NCBI GenBank assembly: GCA_045540055.1
Contig: JAZQGO010000014.1
Span: 1 to 64,000, forward strand
Origin: SIG565 sp045540055
GTDB lineage: Bacteria > Bacillota > Clostridia > Oscillospirales > Acutalibacteraceae
Reading direction: 5' to 3'
Length of the DNA: 64,000 bases
Shown here piece after piece: positions 1 through 7,802 of this stretch (the stretch's first letter is position 1; each line of letters opens with the position of its first letter). Below the pieces are notes generated by a model. It searched no databases. It worked only from the letters and a program-made list of their open reading frames with translations, and was not told where the DNA came from. A program made the translations under genes and the position numbers.

Positions 1-63
1 GTTTGTGTTTTGAATTGACTGGCAGGTCTTTTCAATATTACCACAAACGGAGGATTTTCTCAT
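1..63 (-). other. possible 5' end of a gene running off the left edge
   Basis: On the minus strand an ATG at 63 follows an AGAGG seven bases upstream and opens a frame (MRKSSVCGNIEKTC...) that stays open to the window edge, 21 codons. The plus strand also has an open frame across the same bases, ending in TGA at 78-80 just before a hairpin, so this could instead be the 3' end of a plus-strand gene. The two readings cannot be separated from this fragment and no function is assigned. Confidence 0.25.
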
Positions 64-79
64 CGGTTAACCTCTTTTG

Positions 80-106
80 AACCACGCGACTATCGCGTGG
101 TTTTCG
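80..106 (+). terminator. hairpin terminator
   Basis: A 10-bp inverted repeat (80-89 with 93-102, core CCACGCGA/TCGCGTGG) is followed by TTTT on the plus strand. It would end a plus-strand transcript entering from the left. Confidence 0.5.
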
Positions 107-115
107 TTATACAAT

Positions 116-145
116 AAAACGCCGAAGATTATTCTTCGGCGTTTT
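116..145 (-). terminator. terminator of the XRE gene
   Basis: A perfect 13-bp stem (116-128 with 133-145, AAAACGCCGAAGA and its complement) with a 4-base loop straddles the stop codon of the XRE regulator. Runs of A and T on both sides let it work in either direction. Confidence 0.75.
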
Positions 146-536
146 GTATCGAATCAATATAATTTTCAATTAAATCTTTTTCAGAAGATGAAAGTTGACG
201 GATTTTTTTCAGAAGCCGTCTTTCTTTATTTGTAAGAACGGCAAAATTTTCGTTGTCATTCTTAAAATTTTGTTTTGGTTGTTCAAGGGTTTGCGCTTCG
301 AATATGTATTCGTTAGGTATATTTAGCGGATGTGAAATTTCGCCTTTAAGTAAAGCGTCATATGAAATTTTAAATAAATCGGCAATTTCGCTCAACTGTG
401 TTGCAGTAAGGCTGGAATTTTTTTCTCTATACGCATAGGTGGAGCGCTTGATATTAAGCTTTTGAGCAAGTTCATCCTGCGAATAGCCGTTAATTTTACG
501 CAATTTTTTAATTGCGTCGCCAATTGAATTAGCCAT
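129..536 (-). CDS. XRE-family helix-turn-helix regulator
   Basis: A 135-residue protein with an N-terminal HTH_3 domain (about residues 5-65): GDAIKKLRKINGYSQDELAQ, then an SxxxxxYREKN recognition-helix region. The C-terminal part is charged and probably a dimerisation or effector tail. The start is taken at the ATG at 536 because AGAGGTGAT sits six bases upstream; an in-frame start at 593 would add 19 residues but has no such site. Its promoter region lies back to back with the tRNA-Thr promoter. The DNA target is unknown; such proteins are usually repressors binding near their own promoter. Confidence 0.85.
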   Translation of the reverse strand: MANSIGDAIKKLRKINGYSQDELAQKLNIKRSTYAYREKNSSLTATQLSEIADLFKISYDALLKGEISHPLNIPNEYIFEAQTLEQPKQNFKNDNENFAVLTNKERRLLKKIRQLSSSEKDLIENYIDSIQNAEE

Positions 537-559
537 AAAATCACCTCTGCATAAAATAC

Positions 560-588
560 TTGACGATACGGTTAAAAGTTGATATAAT
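560..588 (+). promoter_or_regulatory. SigA-type promoter of tRNA-Thr
   Basis: TTGACG (560-565), a 17-base spacer and TATAAT (583-588). The expected transcription start is a few bases before the tRNA at 602. Confidence 0.8.
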
Positions 589-601
589 AACACTTGTGTT
601 T

Positions 602-677
602 GCTGGAGTGGCTCAGTTGGTAGAGCAGCTGATTCGTAATCAGCAGGTCGTGGGTTCGAGTCCCATCTTCAGCTCCA
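602..677 (+). tRNA. tRNA-Thr (CGT anticodon)
   Basis: A 76-base cloverleaf. The acceptor stem is GCTGGAG with CTTCAGC (one G-T pair). The D-arm has GGCTCAGTTGGTAGAGC and the T-arm has GGTTCGAGTCCC. The anticodon loop TTCGTAA gives CGT, which reads threonine codon ACG. The 3' CCA is encoded. Confidence 0.95.
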
Positions 678-702
678 AGCCGTCCGTATGGTCGGCTTTT
701 TT
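678..702 (+). terminator. terminator of tRNA-Thr
   Basis: A stem AGCCG/CGGCT (678-682 with 693-697), extended by CC/GG across a mismatch, runs into a T tract. It lies directly after the tRNA CCA end. Confidence 0.75.
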
Positions 703-732
703 ATTTTAATATGTTTGTCGAGAAAAGTCAAC

Positions 733-768
733 AAAAAAAGGATTTCGGGTAATTTTCGAAATCCTTTT
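733..768 (-). terminator. terminator after the DUF4364 gene
   Basis: The stem pairs GGATTTCG (740-747) with CGAAATCC (757-764) and is flanked by A and T tracts. It lies directly beyond the DUF4364 stop at 770. Confidence 0.75.
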
Positions 769-769
769 A

Positions 770-1318
770 CTATTTTGTAAATAAATCAATTATTTGAGAG
801 TATATTTCAGACGGATTATCAATAAACTTATTTTTAATGCTGATTGCCTGATTTTCATCCGAAACTAAAAGCTTTACACTCATTATTGATTTGTCATTAT
901 CAAGTGCAGAGCAGGTGATATAGGTGTTATCGCCTTCGCGAGTGATGGCAATATCGGTTTCATTTGTGTGGCGAATTCGTGCCAACATATTGAGTGTCGC
1001 ACGACAAGCCTTGTCACGAACGGTCAGCGGGACGGTGGATTTTAAGGTTTTTGCAACGTCACTACCCGAACCGGTTACAGTATAGAGGTCATTTTCACTG
1101 TCGGCACAAATAATGTGTCCGCTTTTTGTAAGTGCTTCAATATTATCACTAACCTCGAAAATGTTGGCAATGCCTTCAAAGTTTAACAATTCACACAAGC
1201 CGGTAGCACTTACGGGCTCACCAACGCTATCAAGTATATAGCAGATAAGCACCTTGACCTCGGCAGAGTTGACAAGTCCACCCGGTAATACGCCTGCAGT
1301 TACTGCATCAAAATCCAA
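770..1318 (-). CDS. DUF4364 family protein, predicted winged-helix
   Basis: A 182-residue protein recognisable as DUF4364, an uncharacterised family found in Clostridia, with a conserved opening of the type FDAxTAGVxPGGL and a central block ELLNFEGIANIFEVSDNIEA followed by KSGHI, as in winged-helix proteins. The start is placed at TTG 1318 because AGGTGGTGAT lies four to seven bases upstream and overlaps the GTG codons at 1330 and 1327, which would otherwise be chosen; family members also begin at this point. The gene lies 69 bases downstream of the BofC-like gene on the same strand, suggesting one transcript. Function is unknown; a transcription regulator is plausible. Confidence 0.85.
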   Translation of the reverse strand: MDFDAVTAGVLPGGLVNSAEVKVLICYILDSVGEPVSATGLCELLNFEGIANIFEVSDNIEALTKSGHIICADSENDLYTVTGSGSDVAKTLKSTVPLTVRDKACRATLNMLARIRHTNETDIAITREGDNTYITCSALDNDKSIMSVKLLVSDENQAISIKNKFIDNPSEIYSQIIDLFTK

Positions 1319-1387
1319 AATTATCACCACCTAAATAACAGTATAATCGTTTTAACTGTTTTTTTCAAGTGTGTCGGGTGAATTTTC

Positions 1388-1684
1388 TCAATTTCCGTCG
1401 AAATCTTCAACCGCCGATATAACAGCCGCCATATCAGGCAATATAATTCCACTTCTCAGATTATCCTGATCGGTCAGGGGTAGAAGGGTAGTATTTACAT
1501 CGTAGCATCGTACAAACCTTTCGCCCTTATAGAGTGTTAAAATGTCATTTTCACTTTTCAAAACATAGAATGATTCTTGATTTTCGATTTGGTTTTTTGC
1601 TTTTTTATCGGAGTAATAGGTAAGTAATACCGTACAAATAGTAACACAGACAAGAATTGCAAATAGCGTATATTTTTTATACAT
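1388..1684 (-). CDS. small membrane protein with a BofC C-terminal-like domain
   Basis: A 98-residue protein. Residues about 4-24 form one transmembrane segment (YTLFAILVCVTICTVLLTYY). The extracytoplasmic part carries the pattern of the BofC C-terminal domain: YVLK...YKGERF, then LPLTDQDNLRSGI and a closing IxAVEDFDG. BofC of Bacillus controls SpoIVB signalling in sporulation, but short proteins with only this domain are common in Clostridia and have no defined role. The start at ATG 1684 has AGGTGAT five bases upstream; a longer frame from 1729 lacks a ribosome site. It is divergent from the penicillin-binding protein gene. Confidence 0.7.
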   Translation of the reverse strand: MYKKYTLFAILVCVTICTVLLTYYSDKKAKNQIENQESFYVLKSENDILTLYKGERFVRCYDVNTTLLPLTDQDNLRSGIILPDMAAVISAVEDFDGN

Positions 1685-1774
1685 AAAATCACCTGAGTTA
1701 TTTTCTACCAAATTGTTGAAAATATTCAAAATTAGTAATTGTTAAAATATTGTAACCCCATTTTGCACAAAATG

Positions 1775-1783
1775 TGATATAAT
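1775..1783 (+). promoter_or_regulatory. extended -10 element before the PBP gene
   Basis: TGATATAAT (1775-1783) matches an extended -10 box. No good -35 sits at 17 bases, so the extended motif would have to compensate. It lies 66 bases before the penicillin-binding protein start. Confidence 0.45.
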
Positions 1784-1849
1784 AACTTACAAGGTGAAAA
1801 ATTGCCAATTATTTAGTTTATGAATGCTTGCTGTTAGGAGGTATGTGTA

Positions 1850-4066
1850 ATGTCATATTATCAGCAGGATAACAATTCAAATAAAAACGAAAACAGTATC
1901 GATTTAAACAGTTTTTCCGAAAAGGCAAAAAAGAATACTAATAATAAGAAAAAGCCTGCCGGCAAAAAGGATGCTAAAAAATCCAAGTGGATCAAAACAG
2001 CCGTTGCGTCATTTTTAGCGCTCGTTATTTTAGGCAGTGTTATTGTCGGCGCTTTCTTGGTTTACGCATTCTATTTTGTCGATTCTTCGATGGATGTTGA
2101 CCTTGATAACCTTGAGCTTAACTATACAACGACGATTTATGCCAGAGAAGAGGGCTCAAACGAGTTTATAGAGTATCAGCGTCTGCACGGTAAGGATAAC
2201 CGTATCTGGATTGACGATGAAAACGGCAATATGCCTGATATGCTAAAGAAGGCGTTTATTGCAGTTGAGGATAAGACCTTCAGAGACCATAAGGGTGTTA
2301 ACTGGAAACGTACCTTCAGCGCATTCCTTAATTTGTTCTTTAAGTTCTATTCATCCAATCAGGGTGGTTCGACCATCACGCAGCAGCTCGTTAAGAATAT
2401 AACTATGGATAACGAGGCGGGCGGTCTTGAGGGAGCAAACCGTAAAATCCGTGAAATAATGCGTGCGAGAGAGCTTGAGGAACAGTACTCTAAGGATACA
2501 ATTCTTGAGTGCTACCTTAACACCATCGCAATGGGCGGCGGTATGTACGGTGTTGAGGTTGCTTCTAATTACTATTTTGACAAAAGTGCTAAGGATTTAA
2601 CACTCGTTGAGTGTGCGGCATTGGCTTCTATTGCCAAGGCGCCTGAAAATTATCGTCCCGACCTTGAGCCCGAAGCTAATAAAATTCGTCGACAGACCGT
2701 ACTTGACCTGATGCTTGAGCAAAAGCTCATAACCAAGGAAGAATACGATAAAGCGTACAACGCTGAACTTAATGTTGCGGCAAATAAAGAAAATCTTAAT
2801 GAAGTTGAGATAAATTCCTATTATGTTGATTTGCTGATAGAAGATGTCGTTAAAGATTTAATGAATAAGTACGGATATTCCGAGAGAGAGGCTTATGATC
2901 AGTTCTATACAAGCGGTTATAAGGTTTACGCTACAGTAATACCTAAAATTCAGGACGCACTTGATGACACCTTTACATCAAGCAAATATAAAATTAAGAA
3001 TTCGTCGGGTGACTACCTACAGGGTTCTATGACCGTTATGGACTATAAGGGTCACATTGTAGGTATGGTTGGTGGACTGGGACAGAAGACAAAAAATCTT
3101 AGCTTTAACCGAGCCACGAGTGCTGTGCGTCAGCCGGGTTCGACCATGAAGCCGATGTCGGCATATGCACCTGCGATTGAAAATAATTTAATAACCTATT
3201 CAACTATTGTTAATGATAAAGAAATCTATTACGGTAAATGGAAACCGAATAACTGGTATAAAGATAAATACAGAGGTCAGATTACCATCGAATATGCGCT
3301 TAGAATATCGGCAAATACGATTCCGGTAATGTTGGTTGATCAGCTGACAACCCAGAGCTCGTATAATTTCCTCATCGAAAATTTTGGCCTTAAAAATTTA
3401 ACTAAAGAGGATATTAACTATTCACCGCTCGGAATGGGCGGTACCAATGGTGGCGTCACTACACTTGAAGAGGCGTCAGCATACGCGGCATTTGGTAATG
3501 GCGGTATTTATTACGAGCCGATAACCTACTATAAGGTTACCGATCAGAATGATAATACAGTTCTGACTAAGGAGTCGGCAGCGCACATCGCTTTAAGCGA
3601 GGACACAGCCACTGTTATGAATAAGCTGCTTCAGAATGTTGTATACGGTTCCGAGGGTACTGCCGCAGGAATGGGCTCAACCGTTTCTAATATGAAAATT
3701 TTTGCTAAAACCGGTACTTCTAACGAAAATACAAACAGCTGGTTTACAGGTGGCACCCCTTATTATGTGGCATCGGCTTGGTGCGGCTTTGATGAGTATA
3801 AACCGTTATCCACTTCGCAGGCATATTCTACAAAACAGTTGTGGCGCGCTGTAATGTCACAGGCTCATAAGGGACTTAAAGCCAAAACCTTTAAGGATAG
3901 TTCAGATGTTGTCAGCAAGAAATTCTGCGCTACCTCAGGTCTGCTCGCTACACCAAACTGTACGTCAACCAGAACAGGTTGGTATAAAAAGAGCAATATT
4001 CCTACTATGTGTACAATTCATCCTAATTCCAATACAACTACCGAAACAACTACGCCAACAGAATAA
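1850..4066 (+). CDS. class A penicillin-binding protein (transglycosylase/transpeptidase)
   Basis: A bifunctional peptidoglycan synthase of 738 residues. A basic cytoplasmic tail (1-46) precedes a membrane anchor (about 47-75). The GT51 glycosyltransferase domain (about 115-300) has the catalytic Glu140 in AVEDKTF and the GGSTITQQLVKN motif (172-183). The transpeptidase domain (about 390-700) has Ser431-xx-Lys434 (STMK), SAN at 487-489 and KTG at 620-622, so all three penicillin-binding motifs are intact. The tail is rich in Thr. TTAGGAGG precedes the ATG. It is a PBP1A/1B-type enzyme that polymerises and cross-links glycan strands outside the membrane, convergent with the phosphoglucomutase gene. 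Confidence 0.95.
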   Translation: MSYYQQDNNSNKNENSIDLNSFSEKAKKNTNNKKKPAGKKDAKKSKWIKTAVASFLALVILGSVIVGAFLVYAFYFVDSSMDVDLDNLELNYTTTIYAREEGSNEFIEYQRLHGKDNRIWIDDENGNMPDMLKKAFIAVEDKTFRDHKGVNWKRTFSAFLNLFFKFYSSNQGGSTITQQLVKNITMDNEAGGLEGANRKIREIMRARELEEQYSKDTILECYLNTIAMGGGMYGVEVASNYYFDKSAKDLTLVECAALASIAKAPENYRPDLEPEANKIRRQTVLDLMLEQKLITKEEYDKAYNAELNVAANKENLNEVEINSYYVDLLIEDVVKDLMNKYGYSEREAYDQFYTSGYKVYATVIPKIQDALDDTFTSSKYKIKNSSGDYLQGSMTVMDYKGHIVGMVGGLGQKTKNLSFNRATSAVRQPGSTMKPMSAYAPAIENNLITYSTIVNDKEIYYGKWKPNNWYKDKYRGQITIEYALRISANTIPVMLVDQLTTQSSYNFLIENFGLKNLTKEDINYSPLGMGGTNGGVTTLEEASAYAAFGNGGIYYEPITYYKVTDQNDNTVLTKESAAHIALSEDTATVMNKLLQNVVYGSEGTAAGMGSTVSNMKIFAKTGTSNENTNSWFTGGTPYYVASAWCGFDEYKPLSTSQAYSTKQLWRAVMSQAHKGLKAKTFKDSSDVVSKKFCATSGLLATPNCTSTRTGWYKKSNIPTMCTIHPNSNTTTETTTPTE

Positions 4067-4105
4067 CAAGAAAACAGCCCGTCAATGACGGGCTGTTTTC
4101 TTGTT
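4065..4105. terminator. bidirectional terminator between convergent genes
   Basis: A perfect 20-bp inverted repeat (4065-4084 with 4086-4105; GC core CAGCCCGTCA) is flanked by A and T tracts. It sits between the ends of the PBP gene and the phosphoglucomutase gene and can stop both transcripts. Confidence 0.9.
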
Positions 4106-4111
4106 ATTCAA

Positions 4112-5821
4112 CTACTTTAATAACTCGCTTACTACTGCTGAAAGGTCATCTAACTTCTTTTTTGCAACATTTCTTGTCTTATCATAAGCGCCAATGTAAA
4201 TTTTAATTTTAGGTTCGGTACCAGACGGACGGAATATAACCTTGCTAGTGTCGTCCAGAGTGAAAGCAACAACATTCGATTTTGGAAGTGTAATTTCTTT
4301 CACAGAGCCGTCAACCAGGTTGTTGGCAACAGATTTTTGATAATCTTCGATTACAACAACGCTGTTTTCACCGATTTTTGTCGGGGGATTGCTGTGAAGA
4401 TTATTCATAATATTACTCATCGTTTCCATACCGCTTTGACCCTCAAAAGCAAAGCTTTTCTGTGAGTTAAGGTAGTAACCGTATTTCTGGAATATTGCGT
4501 CGAGCTGGTCAAGAAGTGACAAACCCTTTGCTTTATAGTATGCCGCCATTTCGCAGATGAGCATTGAGGCTACAACGGCATCCTTATCACGCACATAACT
4601 GCCCGGCAGATATCCATAGCTTTCTTCAAAACCAAAAATATAACGGTTTTCTTCGTTCTTTTGTTCAAGCAGTGCAATTTGTTCACCTATAAACTTGAAG
4701 CCTGTAAGAACATTGATAAGCAGGCAGTTATAATCATCAGCAATTTTTTGACAGACCTCTGTTGTAACAATTGTTTTAATTGCGATTGGATTTTTAGGGA
4801 GGGTAGCGTTAGCGGTGCGCCTTTCTAGTATATAATTTAAAATAAGGGCACCTACATCATTACCCGATAAAAGTGTGTAATCATTGCTATTCTTCACCGC
4901 AATACCAACACGGTCGGCATCTGGGTCGGTCGCTAGCAGCAGGTCGGCACCGTTTAATTTTGCCGCAGAGAGCGCCAACTCAAACGGCTGCTTGATTTCG
5001 GGGTTTGGATAGGGTGCAGTGGGGAAGTTACCGTCAGGTAATTCCTGCTCTTTGACAACAGTAATATCTTTTATGCCAATTCGGTCTAAAATTGCACGAA
5101 CAGGCTTGTTACCGGTGCCGTGCAGTGGAGTATAGATTACCTTTAAAGAGGAAAGATTTATTGTTTCATCACGAACTGACTGCTTTTCAACCTCGTCAAG
5201 ATATTCATCAATTAACCACTGCTCGATATATTCAATTTTACCGGAATCTATGCCTTGCTGAAAATCGAGCTTTTTTATATCCTTAAAGCAATCGATTTTA
5301 GCCATTAAATCCATAATATAGTCGGCCGCATCGGGTGGCATCTGACAACCGTCGGCACCGTAGGCCTTATAACCGTTATATTTTGCAGGATTATGACTGG
5401 CTGTGATTACGATACCTGCATGGCAGTTAAGACGTCTTACAGCGAATGAAAGCATTGGGGTAGGCATCAATTCCTTGTAAATATATACCTTTACGCCGTT
5501 TGCCGCAAGCACCGATGCCGCAGTACGCGCAAATAAATCAGATTTAATACGGCTGTCATATGCGATAGCTACACACGGGCTGTCAGACACCGAATTAACA
5601 TAGCCAGCAAGTGCCTGTGTAGCACGTCCTACAGTATAAATATTCATTCGGTTAGTACCCGCGCCGATAACACCGCGAAGCCCCGCAGTTCCAAATTCAA
5701 GCTCGGTATAAAAGCGGTCAGAAATTTCTTCTGCTTTTCCAATAATAGAGTCAAGCTCTTTTATTAGGTCATCATCAGCGGTCGCATTATTGCGCCACAG
5801 GTTAAAAATTTCAGTATACAA
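4112..5821 (-). CDS. pgcA: phospho-sugar mutase (phosphoglucomutase/phosphomannomutase)
   Basis: An alpha-D-phosphohexomutase of 569 residues, interconverting glucose-1-phosphate and glucose-6-phosphate, which supplies UDP-glucose for cell-wall polymers. The active-site serine loop TASHNPAKYNGYK places the phospho-Ser at 142. The metal loop DPDADR is near residue 297, the sugar-binding GFEESYG near 400 and the phosphate loop RPSGTEP in the last 40 residues. Length and motif order fit the Bacillus PgcA type. The start is TTG at 5821, chosen for GGGGG seven bases upstream and the conserved N-terminus. It is a single-gene unit convergent with the PBP gene. Confidence 0.92.
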   Translation of the reverse strand: MYTEIFNLWRNNATADDDLIKELDSIIGKAEEISDRFYTELEFGTAGLRGVIGAGTNRMNIYTVGRATQALAGYVNSVSDSPCVAIAYDSRIKSDLFARTAASVLAANGVKVYIYKELMPTPMLSFAVRRLNCHAGIVITASHNPAKYNGYKAYGADGCQMPPDAADYIMDLMAKIDCFKDIKKLDFQQGIDSGKIEYIEQWLIDEYLDEVEKQSVRDETINLSSLKVIYTPLHGTGNKPVRAILDRIGIKDITVVKEQELPDGNFPTAPYPNPEIKQPFELALSAAKLNGADLLLATDPDADRVGIAVKNSNDYTLLSGNDVGALILNYILERRTANATLPKNPIAIKTIVTTEVCQKIADDYNCLLINVLTGFKFIGEQIALLEQKNEENRYIFGFEESYGYLPGSYVRDKDAVVASMLICEMAAYYKAKGLSLLDQLDAIFQKYGYYLNSQKSFAFEGQSGMETMSNIMNNLHSNPPTKIGENSVVVIEDYQKSVANNLVDGSVKEITLPKSNVVAFTLDDTSKVIFRPSGTEPKIKIYIGAYDKTRNVAKKKLDDLSAVVSELLK

Positions 5822-5922
5822 AGAATTACCCCCTATGAATTATTTAATATATTTTAATATTAATTAATTATTATGTCAATAATATTATAAAATTATACCA
5901 AAAATTGCACAATTTTTTTTAC

Positions 5923-5951
5923 TTGACAAAAATATTTTTATGGAGTATTAT
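5923..5951 (+). promoter_or_regulatory. SigA-type promoter of the SigH-like gene
   Basis: TTGACA (5923-5928), a 17-base spacer and TATTAT (5946-5951), 37 bases before the sigma-factor start. Confidence 0.75.
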
Positions 5952-5988
5952 TAAAATAATTGTAAAGCTTAATTAATGTGGTGCTCTT

Positions 5989-6567
5989 ATGAACGTTTTA
6001 AAACATGAAGACTTTTTGGGTTTGCCTGATGAAAAGCTGGTTTCTTTAATCAATTCGGGCAATGATGATGTTCTTCATATTTTGGTTAGTCGATATACGC
6101 AGCACATTAAAATTAAAGCGAATGAACTCTCTAAAGCGTACAATATTGATATTGAGGATTTGACGCAGGAGGGTTTGATTGCGTTATATTCCGCTGTTAA
6201 GGTTTACAAATACGATGTTTCTTTATTTTCAACATTTGCGTCGGTCTGCATCAAGCGAGGTATGCTCACTTTTTGCCGCAGTCAGAACAGAAAAAAGGAT
6301 ATTCCGCGTGAAAAATTAATTTATGCCGACTATGACATCGAAATCTCTCAGGTGAAAAGCCCTGAAGCGATTTTGATTGAAAAAGAGGGATCATACATAT
6401 TAACCGAGGATATTAAAAGAATTTTATCCTCGCTTGAATATAGGGTTTTATTAGCCTATATTGCCTTCAATTCATATGATGAAATTGCGGGGCATTTAGG
6501 TCTTACTGTAAAATCGGTTAATAATACTATGTGCCGTGTGCGCCGTAAAATTAAGGAACTATATTGA
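5989..6567 (+). CDS. SigH-like sigma-70 family sigma factor
   Basis: A 192-residue sigma factor with regions 2 and 4 only. Region 2 (about 20-95) contains DIEDLTQEGLIALYSAVKVY, the core-binding and -10-recognition helix. Region 4 (about 140-190) contains SYDEIAGHLGLTVKSVNNTMCRVRRK, the -35-binding HTH. This closely follows the SigH pattern SYQEIA...KSIDNALQRVKRK, so SigH, the early sporulation and transition-state sigma factor, is the best match. The linker is shorter than in Bacillus SigH, so the call is family level. It has a consensus housekeeping promoter, and a short TTGATTG/CAATCAA hairpin follows the stop at 6564-6580. Confidence 0.75.
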   Translation: MNVLKHEDFLGLPDEKLVSLINSGNDDVLHILVSRYTQHIKIKANELSKAYNIDIEDLTQEGLIALYSAVKVYKYDVSLFSTFASVCIKRGMLTFCRSQNRKKDIPREKLIYADYDIEISQVKSPEAILIEKEGSYILTEDIKRILSSLEYRVLLAYIAFNSYDEIAGHLGLTVKSVNNTMCRVRRKIKELY

Positions 6568-6679
6568 TTGTTTCAATCAATTTAAATATGCCTACGTAGC
6601 TTAAAGAGGAGAGCGTTTTTAAGATGGCGGTGCAATTCCGTCCGGGGCCAAAAAAACCAACTGAGAGAGGTAAAAAGAG

Positions 6680-6973
6680 ATGTTTGAAGACAAGACACTA
6701 GTTTGCAAGGACTGCGGAGAAGAATTCGTATTCACTGCAAGAGAACAGGAATTCTATGAGTCCAAAGGCTTTGTAAATGAGCCGCAGCGCTGCAAGCCCT
6801 GCCGTGACAAGCGTAAGAATGCCGGTAGAGCACCGCGTGAGTATCACGAGGCAGTATGTAATGCTTGTGGTGGAGTTGCCAAGGTTCCCTTCATTCCGCG
6901 CGATGATCGTCCTGTTTACTGCAGTGAGTGCTTTGCAAAGATGAAAGAAAACGAAAATGCAGACGCTGAATAA
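6680..6973 (+). CDS. zinc-ribbon protein
   Basis: A 97-residue protein with two cysteine clusters. The N-terminal part CKDCGEEFVFTAREQEFY, then CKPCR, matches the 'probable zinc-ribbon' (zf-trcl) family. The C-terminal part CNACGG then YCSEC is the CxxC...CxxC type (CXXC_CXXC_SSSS). It probably binds two zinc ions and a nucleic acid or protein partner; the precise role is unknown. AGAGAGG lies about ten bases before the ATG. It lies 112 bases after the SigH-like gene and ends at its own terminator. Confidence 0.85.
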   Translation: MFEDKTLVCKDCGEEFVFTAREQEFYESKGFVNEPQRCKPCRDKRKNAGRAPREYHEAVCNACGGVAKVPFIPRDDRPVYCSECFAKMKENENADAE

Positions 6974-6994
6974 GTAATACATTTTGTAATTTCG

Positions 6995-7024
6995 CCACCC
7001 ATTTTTATGGGTGGTTTCTCTTTT
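6995..7024 (+). terminator. terminator of the zinc-ribbon gene
   Basis: The stem CCACCCAT/ATGGGTGG (6995-7002 with 7007-7014) has a T loop and is followed by TTTCTCTTTT. Confidence 0.85.
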
Positions 7025-7053
7025 ATTCACACTTTATTAACCAAAATTTATAA

Positions 7054-7083
7054 TTGACAAGATAAAATGATATATAGTATTGT
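7054..7083 (+). promoter_or_regulatory. promoter of the two-component operon
   Basis: TTGACA (7054-7059), an 18-base spacer and TATTGT (7078-7083), about 20 bases before the response-regulator start. Confidence 0.6.
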
Positions 7084-7103
7084 AAAATAAAGGAGCGATA
7101 TCT

Positions 7104-7790
7104 TTGGCAAATACTAAGATTCTGATTGTTGATGATGATATAAATATTTGTGAATTATTACGTCTGTATGTCGAAAAAGAGGGATATTCGGCAATTGTTG
7201 CAAATAACGGCACACAGGCGGTAGATATGTTTAATGTGTATTCACCCGATCTTATATTGCTTGATATAATGCTGCCCGGACTTGACGGCTGGCAGGTTTG
7301 CCGAGAAATACGTAAAAGCTCTGAGGTACCGATTATTATGCTTACCGCCAAGGGCGAGGTTTTTGATAAGGTGTTGGGCCTTGAACTTGGCGCAGATGAC
7401 TATGTCACAAAGCCCTTTGAAACCAAAGAAATTATTGCACGAATCAAGGCGGTATTGCGCAGAACCAGACAACAGGGCGGTTCTGACGTTAAAGAGGTTA
7501 AATTTGATAGGTTAAGAATAAATCTTACAAATTACGAATTAGTAGTTGACGGGCAAACCGTTGACACACCTCCAAAGGAGCTTGAACTGATTTATCACTT
7601 AGCGAGCAATCCCAACAGAGTATTTACCCGTGACCAGCTACTTGATGAGGTGTGGGGATTTGACTATTACGGCGATTCCCGTACGGTTGATGTGCATGTA
7701 AAACGCTTAAGAGAAAAGCTTGAAAATGTATCAGAGCTTTGGTCGCTCAAAACCGTATGGGGTGTAGGTTATAAATTTGAATTGAAATAA
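7104..7790 (+). CDS. OmpR-family response regulator
   Basis: A 228-residue regulator. The receiver domain (1-120) has the acidic pair DDD (10-12), phosphoacceptor Asp54 in LILLDIMLPG, a Thr in MLTAKGE and Lys in VTKPF. The OmpR/PhoB winged-helix domain (about 130-228) has the typical PKELELIYHLASNPNRVFTR and SRTVDVHVKRLREKLE. The start is TTG at 7104 with AGGAG nine bases upstream. The gene is followed at 12 bases by its histidine kinase and then an HtrA protease, so the operon probably senses envelope stress or cell-wall state; the signal cannot be read from sequence. Confidence 0.93.
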   Translation: MANTKILIVDDDINICELLRLYVEKEGYSAIVANNGTQAVDMFNVYSPDLILLDIMLPGLDGWQVCREIRKSSEVPIIMLTAKGEVFDKVLGLELGADDYVTKPFETKEIIARIKAVLRRTRQQGGSDVKEVKFDRLRINLTNYELVVDGQTVDTPPKELELIYHLASNPNRVFTRDQLLDEVWGFDYYGDSRTVDVHVKRLREKLENVSELWSLKTVWGVGYKFELK

Positions 7791-7802
7791 CGTGGGGTAT
7801 GT

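Noticed and set aside
6624..6701. 25-codon ORF (MAVQFRPGPKK...) overlapping the zinc-ribbon gene start
   Set aside because: Its GAGGAG lies 13 bases from the ATG, too far, and it overlaps the better-supported gene in another frame; left as a possibility only.
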